The position numbers and the translations under genes are program-made. A DNA stretch of 64,000 nt from Ophioderma brevispina (taxonomy: Eukaryota > Echinodermata > Ophiuroidea > Amphilepidida > Ophiodermatidae), in assembly GCA_023653785.1 (NCBI GenBank), contig JAMKCH010012408.1, forward strand, positions 16,551 to 80,550. Reading direction: 5' to 3'. Below, in pieces: positions 1 through 11,801 of this stretch; the stretch's first letter is position 1, and each line of letters opens with the position of its first letter. The notes under the pieces were generated by a model. The model searched no databases. It was not told the DNA's origin and saw only the letters and a program-made list of their open reading frames with translations.

Positions 1-583
1 ATCATTCGCAAGACACTATGTGGGAAAGGGAAGTACCAAGAATGAGGTAGACTTCCAACATGGCGGTTAAAAATTGAGGCCTCCGGGGAAACAACATGGC
101 GAATTCGATATTTATAGTATAGATCCTGTAAGTCAATCAATATTTGCTAGGCTACTAGTTATTACTCTTTAATTATTTTCTATTGGAAATTAGTAATTTT
201 GGCCATTGGATAACTTAAATTACTCGCAAACTATTTATAATTCTACTACAACAGGGTTATGTTGACATGGTTCTTTGTTATTTCGTCTTTTTTGGCGTTA
301 TGTAGACATTTTAGGTGCACATAACGCCTCTTATGTATGCATTTTCATTTCCGTTATAATACAGGAAGTGTATATAATTTATGCCAATTTATGCCAAATT
401 TATTCAATTTTGAAATTTTGTCATACGGGCTGTCTCTAAGAAGATTTTTTATAGACAGCCGTAGTAACAACTCATTAAACTTATATGGTATTCCGGTCCA
501 CATAACGTTGTATATATAGGTTTATATATATATATATTATCTCTAATATATATACTATATATATCTATATATAATCTATATAT
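1..583. other. Non-coding AT-rich stretch ending in a TA tract
   Basis: No gene is seen here. The last 65 bases or so (about 516-583) are an interrupted TA/ATAT microsatellite that directly abuts the solo LTR. The short open frame at 337-519 has no recognisable similarity and looks like chance. Confidence 0.6.
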
Positions 584-1561
584 TGGTTCTGACGTCCTCT
601 TGACGCCTCAGGTCTAAATCACACCTTTCAAACACCACAGAAATGAGGCCTTGCCCAAGTGATCTGAATTTATATCCTAAACAGATTTTAATGATTTGTA
701 ATTTTGGTTCAAGAATATTGTATGTCCAAAACATTACAAAATCAAAATTACACATTACACACAATTTTAATATAACTATACTTAATTTTCAAAAGAAAAG
801 GCTTCGTTTCAACGATTATAATTCCTCTCCGCGAAGACGTCCCAAAATGACCGCATGCAAAGTCACGCTTATAAATGCCCATGTATATTCCATTGGAATC
901 TCTCTCATCCTGAAGAAAACTTTTGTCCCAGCATTCAAGACGACAAGGTTTAATAGTTCCCTCGAACGACACTCTTCGGCACAGTATATCGGTTCCAATA
1001 TAATCGCCACGATTTCTATCTATCTGTCCACAAGTTGGAATCCTATTTGATTCCCAGGCACATTTTGGCTCAAAGACGACAGTAGAAGAATTACAGCACT
1101 CTGCTCACATGGCTTATAAAAATAAATGCCTGGCACCAAGTAAGGCTGCTCTTCATTGCAGATTAAACTAACTAGAACTTCTAGCTACTTGTTACTAGTG
1201 GATGCTTGCAGATCGTCCTTACGCAATCTCTATATTGACTTCACAAAGCTAGAGTCCCCCTTTCTTAACAATAATCATTACATGCATTATCATCTATATA
1301 ACTTTATGGGGAATCCCTGATCGTACACTGTTTTGCTCAAATGAAACATAAACAATTTTGACTCCATTTCGAAGTTTCATTTTAAGGAATTCCCCACTTC
1401 CCTTATTGTGCAATCCTAACAGGTGCACCATGCACAAACTAGGGATATTCCCCTTTCTCTATTTTAGAGTAAACAAGTGCTTTTCCCGTGAGAAGTCTTG
1501 CTCAATAAATGAAAAATAATCTTTTAAAAGTTAATACTCAAAAAATTGAGGCCAGATAACA
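584..1561 (-). mobile_element. Solo LTR of the Gmr1-like Gypsy family
   Basis: This stretch matches the two LTRs at 11802-12857 and 18211-19250 along its whole length, with many small indels. It begins TGGTTCTGACGTCC (the others begin TGTTATGACGTC) and ends GAGGCCAGATAACA (the others end GAGGCCATATAACA). Shared internal landmarks are the cytosine-rich CGAAGAC segment, GATTTCTATCTGTC and the AACTAGG..ATTCCC block near the end. No internal retrotransposon sequence is attached, so it is a solo LTR. It is given the minus strand because the complete element reads on minus. ATAT lies on both sides, but in a TA-rich context this is not a convincing target duplication. Confidence 0.88.
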
Positions 1562-1625
1562 ATATAGATATATATATATAATATAATATATATATATAAT
1601 TATATATATATATATCGTATTATAT
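1562..1625. repeat. TA-rich microsatellite
   Basis: An interrupted (TA)n tract directly follows the solo LTR. With the TA tract at about 516-583, it suggests that the LTR element inserted into a pre-existing TA microsatellite. Confidence 0.8.
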
Positions 1626-2280
1626 ATACAAGATATATCTAATTCTAATCGATAATGTGTCCATCCAAACTGGATTCCACTATGGCTGGAAAGGACACTT
1701 ATTACTATGCGGGGCTAAATATCCGAGTCACTAATGTCTAGAATATATTTGCTTTGTTTGGTAGGTTTTGGTTGGCCATTGGTATCCATATTGGGATATA
1801 TGATGATAACCGACGCAATGAAATGCTTATGATATGATTTTTTTGGAATTATATACAACTAAAATCACAAATGTATATCTATAGCCAACACGTATGAATT
1901 ATGACCTTTACTGATTGACCTTTGCGGCCATATGGAACGCCTATCTTGGATGGCATCTTGCAGATATCAATCCTTTAGGTTATGATATTTAAATTGCTCC
2001 GAATCCTTTATACTTGCTGTATGAATTTAAAGGCCCTCCGAATCAGTTATAGTGATACACACAAACTGCAGTCCTGGCCATATGTAGTAATTGAATTTGC
2101 CATTTGGGCCATCTTGAAATGATTTATGAGTTGATTATCAAATTGTTTAAAGCTATTCCTAATGGTTCAATAATAGATTGATCTAAAGCATGGTATAATA
2201 TATTATCAAGTACCATTCTCGGTCAACAGTAGAGAAATATCAGGACGCTTTGTTGTATTGGCGGTCATATGATTCTCTTA
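1626..2280. other. Non-coding, nothing recognised
   Basis: No open frame of note, RNA gene or repeat was recognised in this AT-rich stretch. Confidence 0.5.
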
Positions 2281-2450
2281 TAGTGGTTAATGAATCATAT
2301 TTTAATTGAAGTCTTTAATAGTGGTTAATGAATCAGATTTTATTGTTCTCTTAATTAGGTGGTTAATGATCATATTTAATGTATTCTTTAATTAGGTGGT
2401 AATGAATAAATTAATTGATTCTTAATTAGGGGGTTAATGAATCATATTTT
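2281..2450. repeat. Short tandem repeat, unit about 35-48 bp
   Basis: The phrase GTGGTTAATGAATCATATTTT recurs with small changes about five times (near 2283, 2325, 2358, 2395 and 2432), separated by T-rich ATTCTTTAATTAG linkers. The array is decayed and the unit length varies. Confidence 0.75.
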
Positions 2451-2911
2451 TATGCTCACAAGGGTGTTTTGATGGAAAGGCCAAACAATTACAACTTTTG
2501 AGTAATTAACATATGTTTTTTAGGTGTTTTGGTGGCCATGTGGAATTTTTGCGTTTCTTCGTAAAATGCTCACGGTTTTTCGTCTGCATCCATCGGATTC
2601 AGATCAGCAGGAAAAACTGGTCTAGAAAACCGTGAAAAAATTTATATATATGGTATAACAAGGTCCATGGTCTGTAGCATGGACTAATGGTCCGGGCTCC
2701 ATAGACGACAAAGGAACTAAAGGTGAGGAAACTGTAAATGGTTGGTTAAAGAGTCAACTGAATCGAGGTTGTGCCGTACGCGGTGCGGAAATTAGTTACC
2801 ACGTGAGTCTGTTGTCACAGTCTGCGAAAGATAATCTACATTTGTCTAGGGGTAGACGCTGGGTTTTTTAGAAGGGGTGTTGTGCACCCACCTGAAATAA
2901 ACTTCTAATCA

Positions 2912-3445
2912 ATGTTCACTATATCAGAAAAAAGGCGTAGAAAACGAGTAGCTATGGTAATAAAAAATCAAAAAAGTGGACCACGTACATTTTTATGCAA
3001 ATTTAGCAAATTATTAGTACCACTGGCCAACCCACATCTACCTGGTATGTCTCTGCTTATAAATTGTATTGTATTCTTTGTTTCATCACCTGCAATAGTT
3101 GACGGAAGGTTATCCTGCCGATTAACAAGGGATCTTGGAATAAATACAATAGTGAAGTGAATGGCTTGCTTGGTCGTGCATTTCGAACTATCAGCCGACC
3201 ATGTAACCCCAGCAGATGCAGTTGAACATTTAACTCAAATCATGCGTGACTTCCTATCTGACAATAGTGAGTTCTTGGCAGAAGAAAATAAAAAACAGTA
3301 CTGCAATACGCAACATGAATCGTCCGCACTAAAATCCGCAAGGGTACTTAAGAACTGTTTGCGGAAAAAAGCATTCATTTGGCAAGCATGCTACCAAAGA
3401 GGACAAAAAAGAATTTCACAGGCAATAAAAACGCAAACGTTCTGA
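2912..3445 (+). pseudogene. N-terminal region of the R2-like element ORF
   Basis: Two adjoining open stretches (2912-3160 and 3161-3445, the second opening directly after the stop of the first) lie just upstream of the RT in the same direction. They are basic and lysine-rich, and the second has a helical acidic part (residues about 15-45, including HLTQIMRDFL) followed by a basic part. I recognise no zinc finger or Myb motif, which R2-type elements often have here. Assignment to the retrotransposon rests on position and strand only. Confidence 0.45.
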
Positions 3446-3699
3446 AAAAAAGCTCAATGACAAAACGCAATCTTTAAAAACGAAGAGGACATCAGGAAAA
3501 TCTCCATCGCAAAAACTTTTGGCAGTTGCCATAAATTTGCGCTATGGTAAAACTTGACCAAAGATCTTGGGTCCAACTGTTCGCTCGAAATGCTTAAATT
3601 CAAGATATTTTCCTAATAAAACAGTCAGGCAAACCCTTGTTGTTTAGACAATTGACTTGGTTTCCGTTATTTACTGTGCGGACAATTCATCAGAAAAAA

Positions 3700-4730
3700 A
3701 ATTTGTTTGGATTCCGATTCGCCAAAGGGATATCCGGAAAACTTTTGGAATTCCAAAAAACCTACTTCAGCTCCTGGTCCTGATGGGGACTTATGTATGG
3801 CATGCTACGGAAGCTACCTGCTACGCATCATATTTTGGCAACTCTTTTTACTAAGTTGATTTTCACAGGGAAGCCACCGAAAAGTTGGTCTCAAAGTACC
3901 GTTATACTTATTCATAAGGCCGGGGACACGGACAAACCTGAAAACTCTAGAATGATTTCGCTGACATCTTGCGTCGGAAAGTTCACCAAATCCTTTCCGA
4001 TCGTATATCCGAATATCTGATCAGCAATAACTTACTAGACTCTCACACTCAAAAGGCGTTCTTAAAGGGCATCAATGGATGCATTGAGCACACCCTAGTT
4101 ATGGGGGAATTAATAAACCATGCTAAGCATAATAAGAAAACTCTTCATATTACATACTTTGATTTTGCAGATGCATTCGGTTCTGTTGAACATAATTTGA
4201 TTCACTACACACTTCAGAGAAACAAAATCCCCGATTCCGTTTGTAATTATATTAAAAATTTGTATTCTCAACTTGAAGGTAATATCAGGGGCCCGACTTG
4301 GAGAAGTGACCCGTTTAAGTTTTCCAAGGAGGCCCCTTATCTCCCATTATCTTTTTGCTTGTGTTTAATCCCATCATTCAGGTTTTGAAAAATCATGAGA
4401 GTCTGCACGGTTACAACATGGAAGGGGAGCGATATATTACTCTACCTTTCGCAGACGATTTTTGTCTAATCACTCCTGACAAACGCAAGCATCAAAAGAT
4501 AATGACTGAAATACATCAAATCACAAAATCCGTGAACCTTACTTTAAAACCTTCCAAATGCAAATCTATATCGATCAGTAGTGGTAAACCGAGTGTTTGC
4601 CAATTTAGGATAGGCGATAATGTTTTGAAAACACTTAAAGAAGCCCCGGAAAAAATTCTCGGCAAACATATAACACATGGTCATAAAACTAAGGATATTT
4701 TCGAATTATCAAACATTTTATAGAGCATAT
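3700..4730 (+). pseudogene. Reverse transcriptase domain, frameshifted
   Basis: RT motifs appear in order across shifting frames: SAPGPDG near 3770; TGKPPKSWSQSTVILIHKAGD at about 3870-3930; an LTS.VGK block near 3960; QKAFLKGINGCIEH near 4050; the catalytic DFADAFGSVEH near 4160-4190; then LPFADDFCLIT near 4445-4470, equivalent to the YADD box. The Q-K-x-F..G..GC.EH block and F.DF..AFGSV.H wording are typical of LINEs with restriction-like endonucleases. At least four frameshifts or stops interrupt it (for example between 4020 and 4355), so no active enzyme can be made. Confidence 0.85.
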
Positions 4731-5399
4731 AAATAATATCAATAAGAGCCAAGTTAGAGATGAGTTTAAACTCCGGGTTTATATTCAATATTCCATCCCT
4801 GCTTTACGGTATTTGTTTTCTGTGCATGAACTCTCTGACACGCAATTGACATCCCTCGACCAAATTCACACCAACGCTATCAATCTTGGCTTGGTGTTTC
4901 AAAAAATGGGGCTTCACCAGCCATTTTATATAGCCCTATGGGGATGTCATTCCCTAAGCTCTCTGACATATATTTAGAGGCTCATACATTGTCATATGCC
5001 AGATGTCTGGTCAAGGGTGACGACAAAGTTCTCCATGTTCTTCAATGCAAAGTCACTCGTGAGTCTGCTTGGAAGAAAAAAAATGAAATCTTTTGGTAGT
5101 CAACGCTGGAACACCCTTTACCAGACTGCCTGTGCAAAAGTGTCTGACGAGAAGACCAAGTGGAAAGTCGTTAAGGATAGTATTAAGAAAGAACTCAAAA
5201 TGATAAAACAAAAATCAGTGGAGGATAACATTCAACCTTTAGTGGTTCAGGGCAACAGGCTTAACTGATTGAAGCCGACGCGAAAACAGCGACCTTTTAA
5301 CCTGGAAGTCAATCATTTTACAAATTTGCCCCCGGGGGTCTTGAGCTTTGCAGTGAGAGGCCAATTATGGGGATTTTTTTTGCCAACATTACAAACCTC

Positions 5400-6065
5400 C
5401 GTACCTGGGTAAGAGAGTTAATGCGAAATGCAACCTCTGCCACAAATACACAGACCCTCCTCCATGTCTTAACACTGTACAGTCTCCTTGCAAAAGGTAG
5501 ATACACATGGAGGCACAATAGTATTCTTTGCAATATCGTTAATGTTTGTCGAAAATCCATTAAGGGTAATTTCCCATTTTTGATGATCTCCCCGGGGTAA
5601 CGGTACAGGAAGGAACCTTCCACCAAAATATCTTACCAACTGCTCAGAAAACCTGATATAAAATACGATAATGCAAAAAAAGCCATCCATATTTTAGAGT
5701 TGGGACTGTTCCTTTCGAAACAACAAATTCCATGCAGCCATGAGCGTGTAAATTGCTTCAAGTATCAAAACCTTCCAATAGGACATATCAAAAAGGTTTT
5801 AAATGCAATTTAATTGTATTGAAGTTGGTTCTAGGGGTTGGTCACAACTGAGATGTGGAAAGGTTGCGCGACGCCTTTAAATTTAATGTGTCCAATTTCC
5901 AAGTTGCTGGTTGAGGAAATTAGCAAAATCGCTTTCATCAGCAGCTATACCATTTGGAATGCGCGCAATGAAAACCCAGTGGGACGCTGCTCCTTTTTTA
6001 AAAATGTAAGCTTCTTACCATTTCCAATAACTATGTATAGGCCTCAGCGGCTTTCTATGTACTAA
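5400..6065 (+). pseudogene. Zinc knuckle and restriction-like endonuclease of the element
   Basis: Combining frames gives a C-x2-C at 5425-5450 (KCNLCHK), a His/Cys pair about 15 residues on, and RYTWRHNSIL at about 5499-5530. Then come PDIKYD near 5651 and ILEL..TVPFETTN near 5690-5725. In R2-type LINEs the C..C..H..C finger, the RY.WRH block and the PD..EL nuclease core occur in this order after the RT. The tail at 5838-6065 with SSYTIWNARNE resembles the conserved C-terminal end of these proteins. Frameshifts at the ELTVPFE core show it is dead. Confidence 0.75.
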
Positions 6066-6256
6066 TTTTATCAAATAACTATTATATGTTGTTGTATTTT
6101 AATTTAAAGCTGCTGTGCGGTTTGTCTTGTCTTTGTTCTTCCCCCCTGCCTGCATGCTGACCTGCTATTCAGGCTGCAGCGTTGTCCTGGAGGTGTTTGT
6201 ACATGCTATGTCTAATTTTGTTGTATTTTTAATGATTAATAAAGCATGATTAAAAA
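6066..6256 (+). other. 3' untranslated region and polyadenylation signal of the LINE
   Basis: No coding potential. The stretch ends with AATAAA at about 6237 followed by a short A-rich tail, after which the 160 bp tandem array begins. Confidence 0.55.
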
Positions 6257-6261
6257 CAGCC

Positions 6262-7290
6262 ATTACAGAAAAATACAATTGTCGATATATCCAGCCAATA
6301 CTGTTGATAATGAACAAATGAGGTCTGACTGGACCTATGTTTCGAGGGTCAAAGATTCATGCTGGAACCATGTGCAAAATTACCAGATGTCCCCATGATG
6401 ACTAAATATGCAATTAGGGTCGCCATGAGCTAAAAATACAAAATTTCGAGATATCTCAACCAATATGTTGATAAATGAACAAAGAAGGTGACTGGACCTA
6501 TGTTCTGAGGGTCAAGATCAAGATGGAACCATTTTGAAAAATTACCAGATGTCCCCACATGATGGCGTAATATGTAAATTGGGAGTCGCCATTAGCTGAA
6601 CATACAATGTTCGATATTATCAACCAAACTGTGATAAATGAACAAAATAAGGTGATGACCTAGTTTGAGCGTCAAAGATCAAGATGGAAACATTTGAAAA
6701 TACCAGGATGTCCCCATGATGCGTAATATGCAAATTAGGGTCGCCAGTAGCTGAAAATACACTTTTCGATAATATACTATATATATATATATAGTATATA
6801 CTATATCGATATAGATATTATATCTATATAGAGATATATATATAGAATAGATATAGATAGATATCTATATAGATATAAAAAGATTATATATATTATAACT
6901 ATATATATATATATATCTATATATATATAGTTATTATATATATATATATCGGCCCATACTGTTGATAATGAACCAAATGAGGTTACTGGGCCTATATTTC
7001 GAGGGTCAGAGATCAAGATGGAACCAATTTTGAAAAATTACCAGATGTCCCCCTGATGAAGTAAATATGCAAATTAGGGTCGCGATTAGCTAAAAATACA
7101 ATTTTCGATATCTCTCAACCAATATGTTGATAATGAACAAATAAATAACCGCTGGAACTATGTTTTGAAGGTCAAAGATCAAGGTTATAGAACAATTTTG
7201 AAAATACCCGATCTTTCCATGATGACATAAAAATGCACCATTGGGTCGCCAATAGCTAGAAATCCATATTTGGCTAGATATTGGCCAATA
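6262..7290 (+). repeat. Minisatellite, unit about 160 bp, six copies
   Basis: Units start with AAAATACAAT.TTCGATAT near 6269, 6433, 6597, 6753, 7090 and (partly) 7257. Each continues with CAACCAATACTGTTGATAA, GGTCAAAGATCAAGATGGAACC, ATTACCAGATGTCCCC and AATTAGGGTCGCCA. The fourth unit is interrupted by a TA-rich expansion (about 6766-6950), which lengthens it to about 340 bp. An inverted piece of the same family lies at 9605-9885. Confidence 0.88.
6766..6950. repeat. TA/TATAGA microsatellite inside a minisatellite unit
   Basis: A near-pure run of TATA, ATAG and AGATAT words interrupts one 160 bp unit just after its TTCGATA segment, and the unit resumes with GGCCCATACTGTTGATAATG. Confidence 0.9.
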
Positions 7291-9604
7291 TCCACATTAC
7301 CTAGGACAGTGACATGTTGTAATCAAGCTAAAAAGAAAACGTCCGGAAAATGTGAAGAAAGGGATTCTTCGGTCTTCGACGCATCCGTCATGTGCTAGTC
7401 CATAATTGGTAGCATAAATCAAGGAGGCAAATAGAACGACGTATGTTCGTATGGCACAGCGCCAACCAGGAAAGCATGTTCCCCTTTGTACAGTCTGTAG
7501 GACATTGGTCTTCATATCTTCAAACGAGTGAGATTCTTTGTTTTATTGTACCCTGCTTTTGGGTTGTGTGTGGGTGTGGTTGCTCGGTAAGTATGTGTGT
7601 GTGGGTGTGTGTGGTGTGATATGAAAACGAAAACTATTCGCTCTGAGAACCTGTGAAAACGCCTACAGAAGGCGACCCATGATAAAGACCATATCTCCTT
7701 TATAAAGTAGATCCCAACAAAGTATGTGCAGTTGCAGTTTGGGAATAACTGTTTCTGAAGCTACACTCCTGGAAACATTGACATGTGTCAAGGTGTTGCG
7801 ATATTTTGCAGGCTTTCAATGAATCCATAGACCCTCGGAGAGTTATGATTTCGGGGTGGGGAGTCCCAGTTGCAGATATGAAGGCTCCTAATCCACGCAC
7901 GGGCATCTTGCCAGCGGCCAAATATAAAACTTATAAAAAGGCCATACAAAATATTTTGATATGTATAGATCGTGTCATTCTCAAAAAATGGTGTGAAAGA
8001 TGAGCCATCAGGAAACAATGCATGTGGAGTGAAATGGTGGGGGAATTTCTGGCTGTGGGACTTTCAAGATAAACTGAACTTGCAACTTATCTACCCGGCA
8101 GAATTATGGTCTAGGATTTAGATCCGTTTGCACTTCCTGTAGGCGTGATCCCTGCAAGCACTTTTGCAATGGTGCGCCAGGACATTAGTAGAGATTTATC
8201 AAGTATCCATTTTCCAAGTGGAATAAGAGGTTTTCTTCTTACATAATTTGAGGTCCATGTTGAGGCCTATGTGATTTTCGTGACAAGGGCCTTGACCAGG
8301 GCTGGTTTTAACCATGTTAACTCAAAACAAAATCATAAAATGTCAGAGCGGCCAAACCGGGGCAGAATCATGGTAAGATGCTTTGCTTTGGAACATATAT
8401 ATATCTGACTGATTTCGTGTGTATCCTCTGGCAATGCAACGGTACAGGTCTTGCCACGTAGATGTGAAACTTTGCGCTATCTCTAAGTCAATCTTTACAG
8501 CTATTACATGCAGAGGAAACGGATATTATGGTCAGCAGGTATGAATTTCTCAGACGCCAGTCTATGTCGTCGACTGTGTTAGAGGCCAAGGAAGGTCTAT
8601 GGAATCATGGAAAGCCTGCTGAAGTATTACGAAGGAAAGCGACAGCTTGACACTCGATAAAGTTGAACCCGACCCATTTTCTGGGCCCGTGACCCCCTTT
8701 TGATCTTCCAAGTGGAGTAGACTTGAGGGGTGCTTTGTGGTGAACGCCTTAATCTCTAACTGTCACGGAAAATAAATTCTGGAGGGAAGATGGGTGCCAC
8801 AACGGAAGACAAGCTACGAGGGGGGGGGGCGATGCCTTTTTGAGGCGATGCTTCCGGTTGTGTATCATATCCAAAGAGACGAATAATCCAACCCGTTCAC
8901 GATCATAGTTTTTTGCTGATCACAGTTAGGTATCTGATCACAGACGGATAGCATGCGATATGGGGACATAGGATGCCGGCGGAGATGTACTAATATGAGC
9001 TGCTCCATCTTTATCCTGCAGTTCCTTTAACTTTACTGAGGGTTAGTAAAACTACGACGATGCTTAATGTTTTAAAAAAGTATTTTACAGAGTTTACGTC
9101 TAAATGTTGATAATCTTGTCTAACAGTACAGATTTTTTAAGTCTAAATGTTGATATCTTGTTTTGGGATGATTTGAGAACTTCTTTGGCAAGTATTTTTT
9201 CTCCTGTAGTTCCTTTAATATACTGAGGGTTAAAACTACCATGATACAATGACGGATTATCACCATTGCATGGTGGCAGAGAGTCATGGGAGACTGTAGA
9301 GTGTTCTGTATTCACGTTTGCTTTTCGGCATGATAACAACAAAGTATCTTAGTCTCGCATTAGTCTTGTATCATTCCTACTGAATTAAGAGAAATGTGTA
9401 CAAGTATAATGTTATAGCAAGTCAAAATTACTGGCCAGCAAACGTTTCTTATAATTACCCACAAAAGGAGACTATCGACATGAAGGCCCTAATTTGCATA
9501 GTCTAGTATTTGCATGTGAACAGTGAATGGACAAATAACATAATTTTATGAGGGCCTTTTCAATTATCCTCGACCCTAAAAAAGCCTAGGTATCGTCTCT
9601 TATG
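7291..9604. other. Non-coding; small direct duplication and G-run
   Basis: No gene is recognised. A decayed direct duplication is visible: AGTTCCTTTAACTTTACTGAGGG near 9020 recurs as AGTTCCTTTAATATACTGAGGG near 9207, and GTCTAAATGTTGATA occurs at about 9098 and 9142. A run of ten G lies near 8821-8830. TG-rich simple sequence occurs at about 7565-7620. Open frames such as 7785-8003 have no recognisable content. Confidence 0.5.
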
Positions 9605-9885
9605 GGGGCAGGTATGCGTGGAATATTGGCCCACGGATGACCAAATATGGATTTTTGGGTTAATTGTCGACCCAATTTGGATATTATGTCATCATGGGGG
9701 ACATCTGGTAATTTTCAAAATGGGTCCATCTGCTCTTTGACCCTCAAAACATAGGTTCAGTCACCTTATTGGTTCATTTATCAACAGTATTGGTTGAGAT
9801 ATATCGAAAATTGATTTTTAGCTAAATGGCGACCTATTTGAATATTGACAGTCATCATGGGAACATCTGATAATTGAACATTTCG
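9605..9885 (-). repeat. Inverted copy of the 160 bp minisatellite family
   Basis: On the minus strand this reads through the same words as 6262-7290 (GATATATC with CAACCAATACTGTTGATAA, then GGTCAAAGAGCAGATGG, then CCAGATGTCCCC), covering about 1.7 units. It lies 2.3 kb from the main array in the opposite direction. Confidence 0.85.
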
Positions 9886-11797
9886 ATCGTTGATTTTTTA
9901 CACAATCTTATGGGCTCTGACAATCACGAAGCATTTTTCCACGGCGCTACGTCACAGCCTCTCTTTACGTTGTAAGGGAGTATGAGTCCGGCGGACCCTA
10001 TATTCTGCTACCGGGGACATCCTTCAATTTACTATAACGTGTGCCATACGTAATTAGCTATCACATAATCATTGCACTCAAAGCACACACACCACCTACT
10101 TTGACAACACAACACCCCCATTACACACAACGTCAATAGTTGTAATTTAATGCGCACAAACGCCAAAACGTTGTAGCCCTATATGGTACACGCACTGAAA
10201 GGGCTAGTGTACAGTCTAATAACATCCTTGCAATTAAAATTTTGAAAGACTCAGATACATAACCGATTATAGAGGTCTTCCACTTTCGGATTAGCGGCCA
10301 TCTTGCAGGAATGGTAAAGTCCATTCCAAAATTTTCTGGGGGAGACTGTCTAAAATCTAAAGAAACGACATGCATGTTGGATATGAATGCATAAAAAGTA
10401 TGGATCACACTTTGAATAGCACAAGTACTTGAGGTCGGGTATAAAATTGATTTGAAGAGGAGAATACTGCGGAATAAAACTCGTTATCGGTTATGCATGA
10501 GTGAGGTTGAAAGACCTATATTGCTAGAAACCCAACTTCAAGACTGCTCAAGACTGATGATGATGGTCCATTTTTAAAAATCGTAGCAGTTTTTCTTTGT
10601 TCATGTGTCGGTTTTGACAATTCTGGGACTATTTTTACAGTCTTCTGCAGTCTTGTGTGATCGGGAGAACGTGGCAAATTTGAAATACCCGCCATGATTT
10701 TTTTCTCGCAGTCAAAGAATGTGACGGTTTTTCTTATCGGGAAAATGTCGGCATGGCCACACATGAGCGGTTGGAAGCGGTAGCCGAATAGTTGTGGCAT
10801 CATAAGTGGTTGTGTGTAGTTGGAAAATGGTCGGCAATGACCCTGCTCCAAGCGGGAGAGAGGATGCAAGCCTAATGAACATGTTAAATCGGCGACTACA
10901 GAAGATATCAGAGTCCCCACGTGGCGAGGTCTCACTTTTTGGGCGTTCAACCCTTTTTGGACGACCAACGGCGAGCAGTCTGACAGCAACATGTCCTATT
11001 TGTGTCCGTCGTGTCAGGTCGGCCAAATGTTTAGGGGACTGATCACAGTGGCGTCGTCGATTAAACATGCTTGATCTTGTGATTTCATGATGCCCTCGCT
11101 AATGATAGGCGATTCGACTCTGGATTGTTGAGCGGGGAAAGTTTGCACAAGACTATAGCCGATTTTGAAAAAAAGTGGTCTGTGTATTGGGAGAGGTTGG
11201 GTCACGAGCTGTCTTCAGGCCCATGCACGGGTGGACAGCAATGTAAATAAAACTTCATTTACTAAGGGTTTCCCGAAGGCAAACAAATGTTGGTTTTTCA
11301 AAATTCGTCCCAAAAAAATTAAACTGTAACATTGCCAACCTCGATTTGGTTTGGACATTCCAAATCGGTCGAGGTCAACGACTATGCGTATTCAATTCGT
11401 TCCGTGTTTGGAATTTAGTCCGACCTTCGAAACGGCGATATAATGGGTAGTCGGATTTACGTCTTGGTCACTGGGTTTCAACCAACTTGGTCTTTCCAAT
11501 TCGTCGGGTGTTTCGGGGTGAATTTCTTGTCTTACTTTCAACTTTTTTTTCTGTTTGTGTTTAAGCCAAAATATGACTGCCTCCAATTATATATATTTCT
11601 AAAATTATAGTTGTGAACAGTAAAAGTTTGTTTTTATTAATTTTGACATGTTATAAACATAAATTATGAGCTCCAAATTTAAATCGGAATGATTTGTGCC
11701 CTACCACAAAGGTTAAAATCAATGTAATTTAGAGTGCACCCTCTCCTGGTATACATCACTAACAAATTGCGACCATAACGTCACTTCCTATCTGTTA
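9886..11797. other. Non-coding, no gene recognised
   Basis: Several overlapping open frames occur on minus (10133-10408, 10516-10992, 10712-11068), but they overlap one another in different frames and show no known motif. I treat them as chance. A segment at about 11297-11480 resembles 19340-19525 in inverted orientation. Confidence 0.45.
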
Positions 11798-11801
11798 AGA
11801 G
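11798..11801. repeat. Target site duplication AGAG (left)
   Basis: AGAG lies immediately outside the left LTR, and the same four bases follow the right LTR at 19251-19254. Four to six bases is usual for Ty3/Gypsy integration. Confidence 0.75.

Larger units (their letters stand above)
2690..6256 (+). mobile_element. Decayed non-LTR retrotransposon (R2/NeSL/R4-like)
   Basis: One element can be followed through broken frames: an N-terminal region (2912-3445), a reverse transcriptase (about 3700-4730), a zinc knuckle followed by a restriction-like endonuclease (about 5425-5770), a C-terminal tail (to 6065) and a 3' region ending in AATAAAGCATGATTAAAAA near 6256. RT upstream of a PD..ELTVPFE-type nuclease is the layout of the R2, NeSL, R4 and Hero lineages, which encode no apurinic endonuclease. 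Many frameshifts and stops make it inactive. The 5' limit is uncertain; 2690 was chosen because 2690-2830 resembles sequence at 58805-58930. No rRNA or other known target sequence is seen at the flanks. Confidence 0.8.

Noticed and set aside
10516..11068. Overlapping minus frames (158 and 118 residues) as genes
   Set aside because: Two long frames overlap in different registers with no known motif; likely chance openness of GC-richer DNA.
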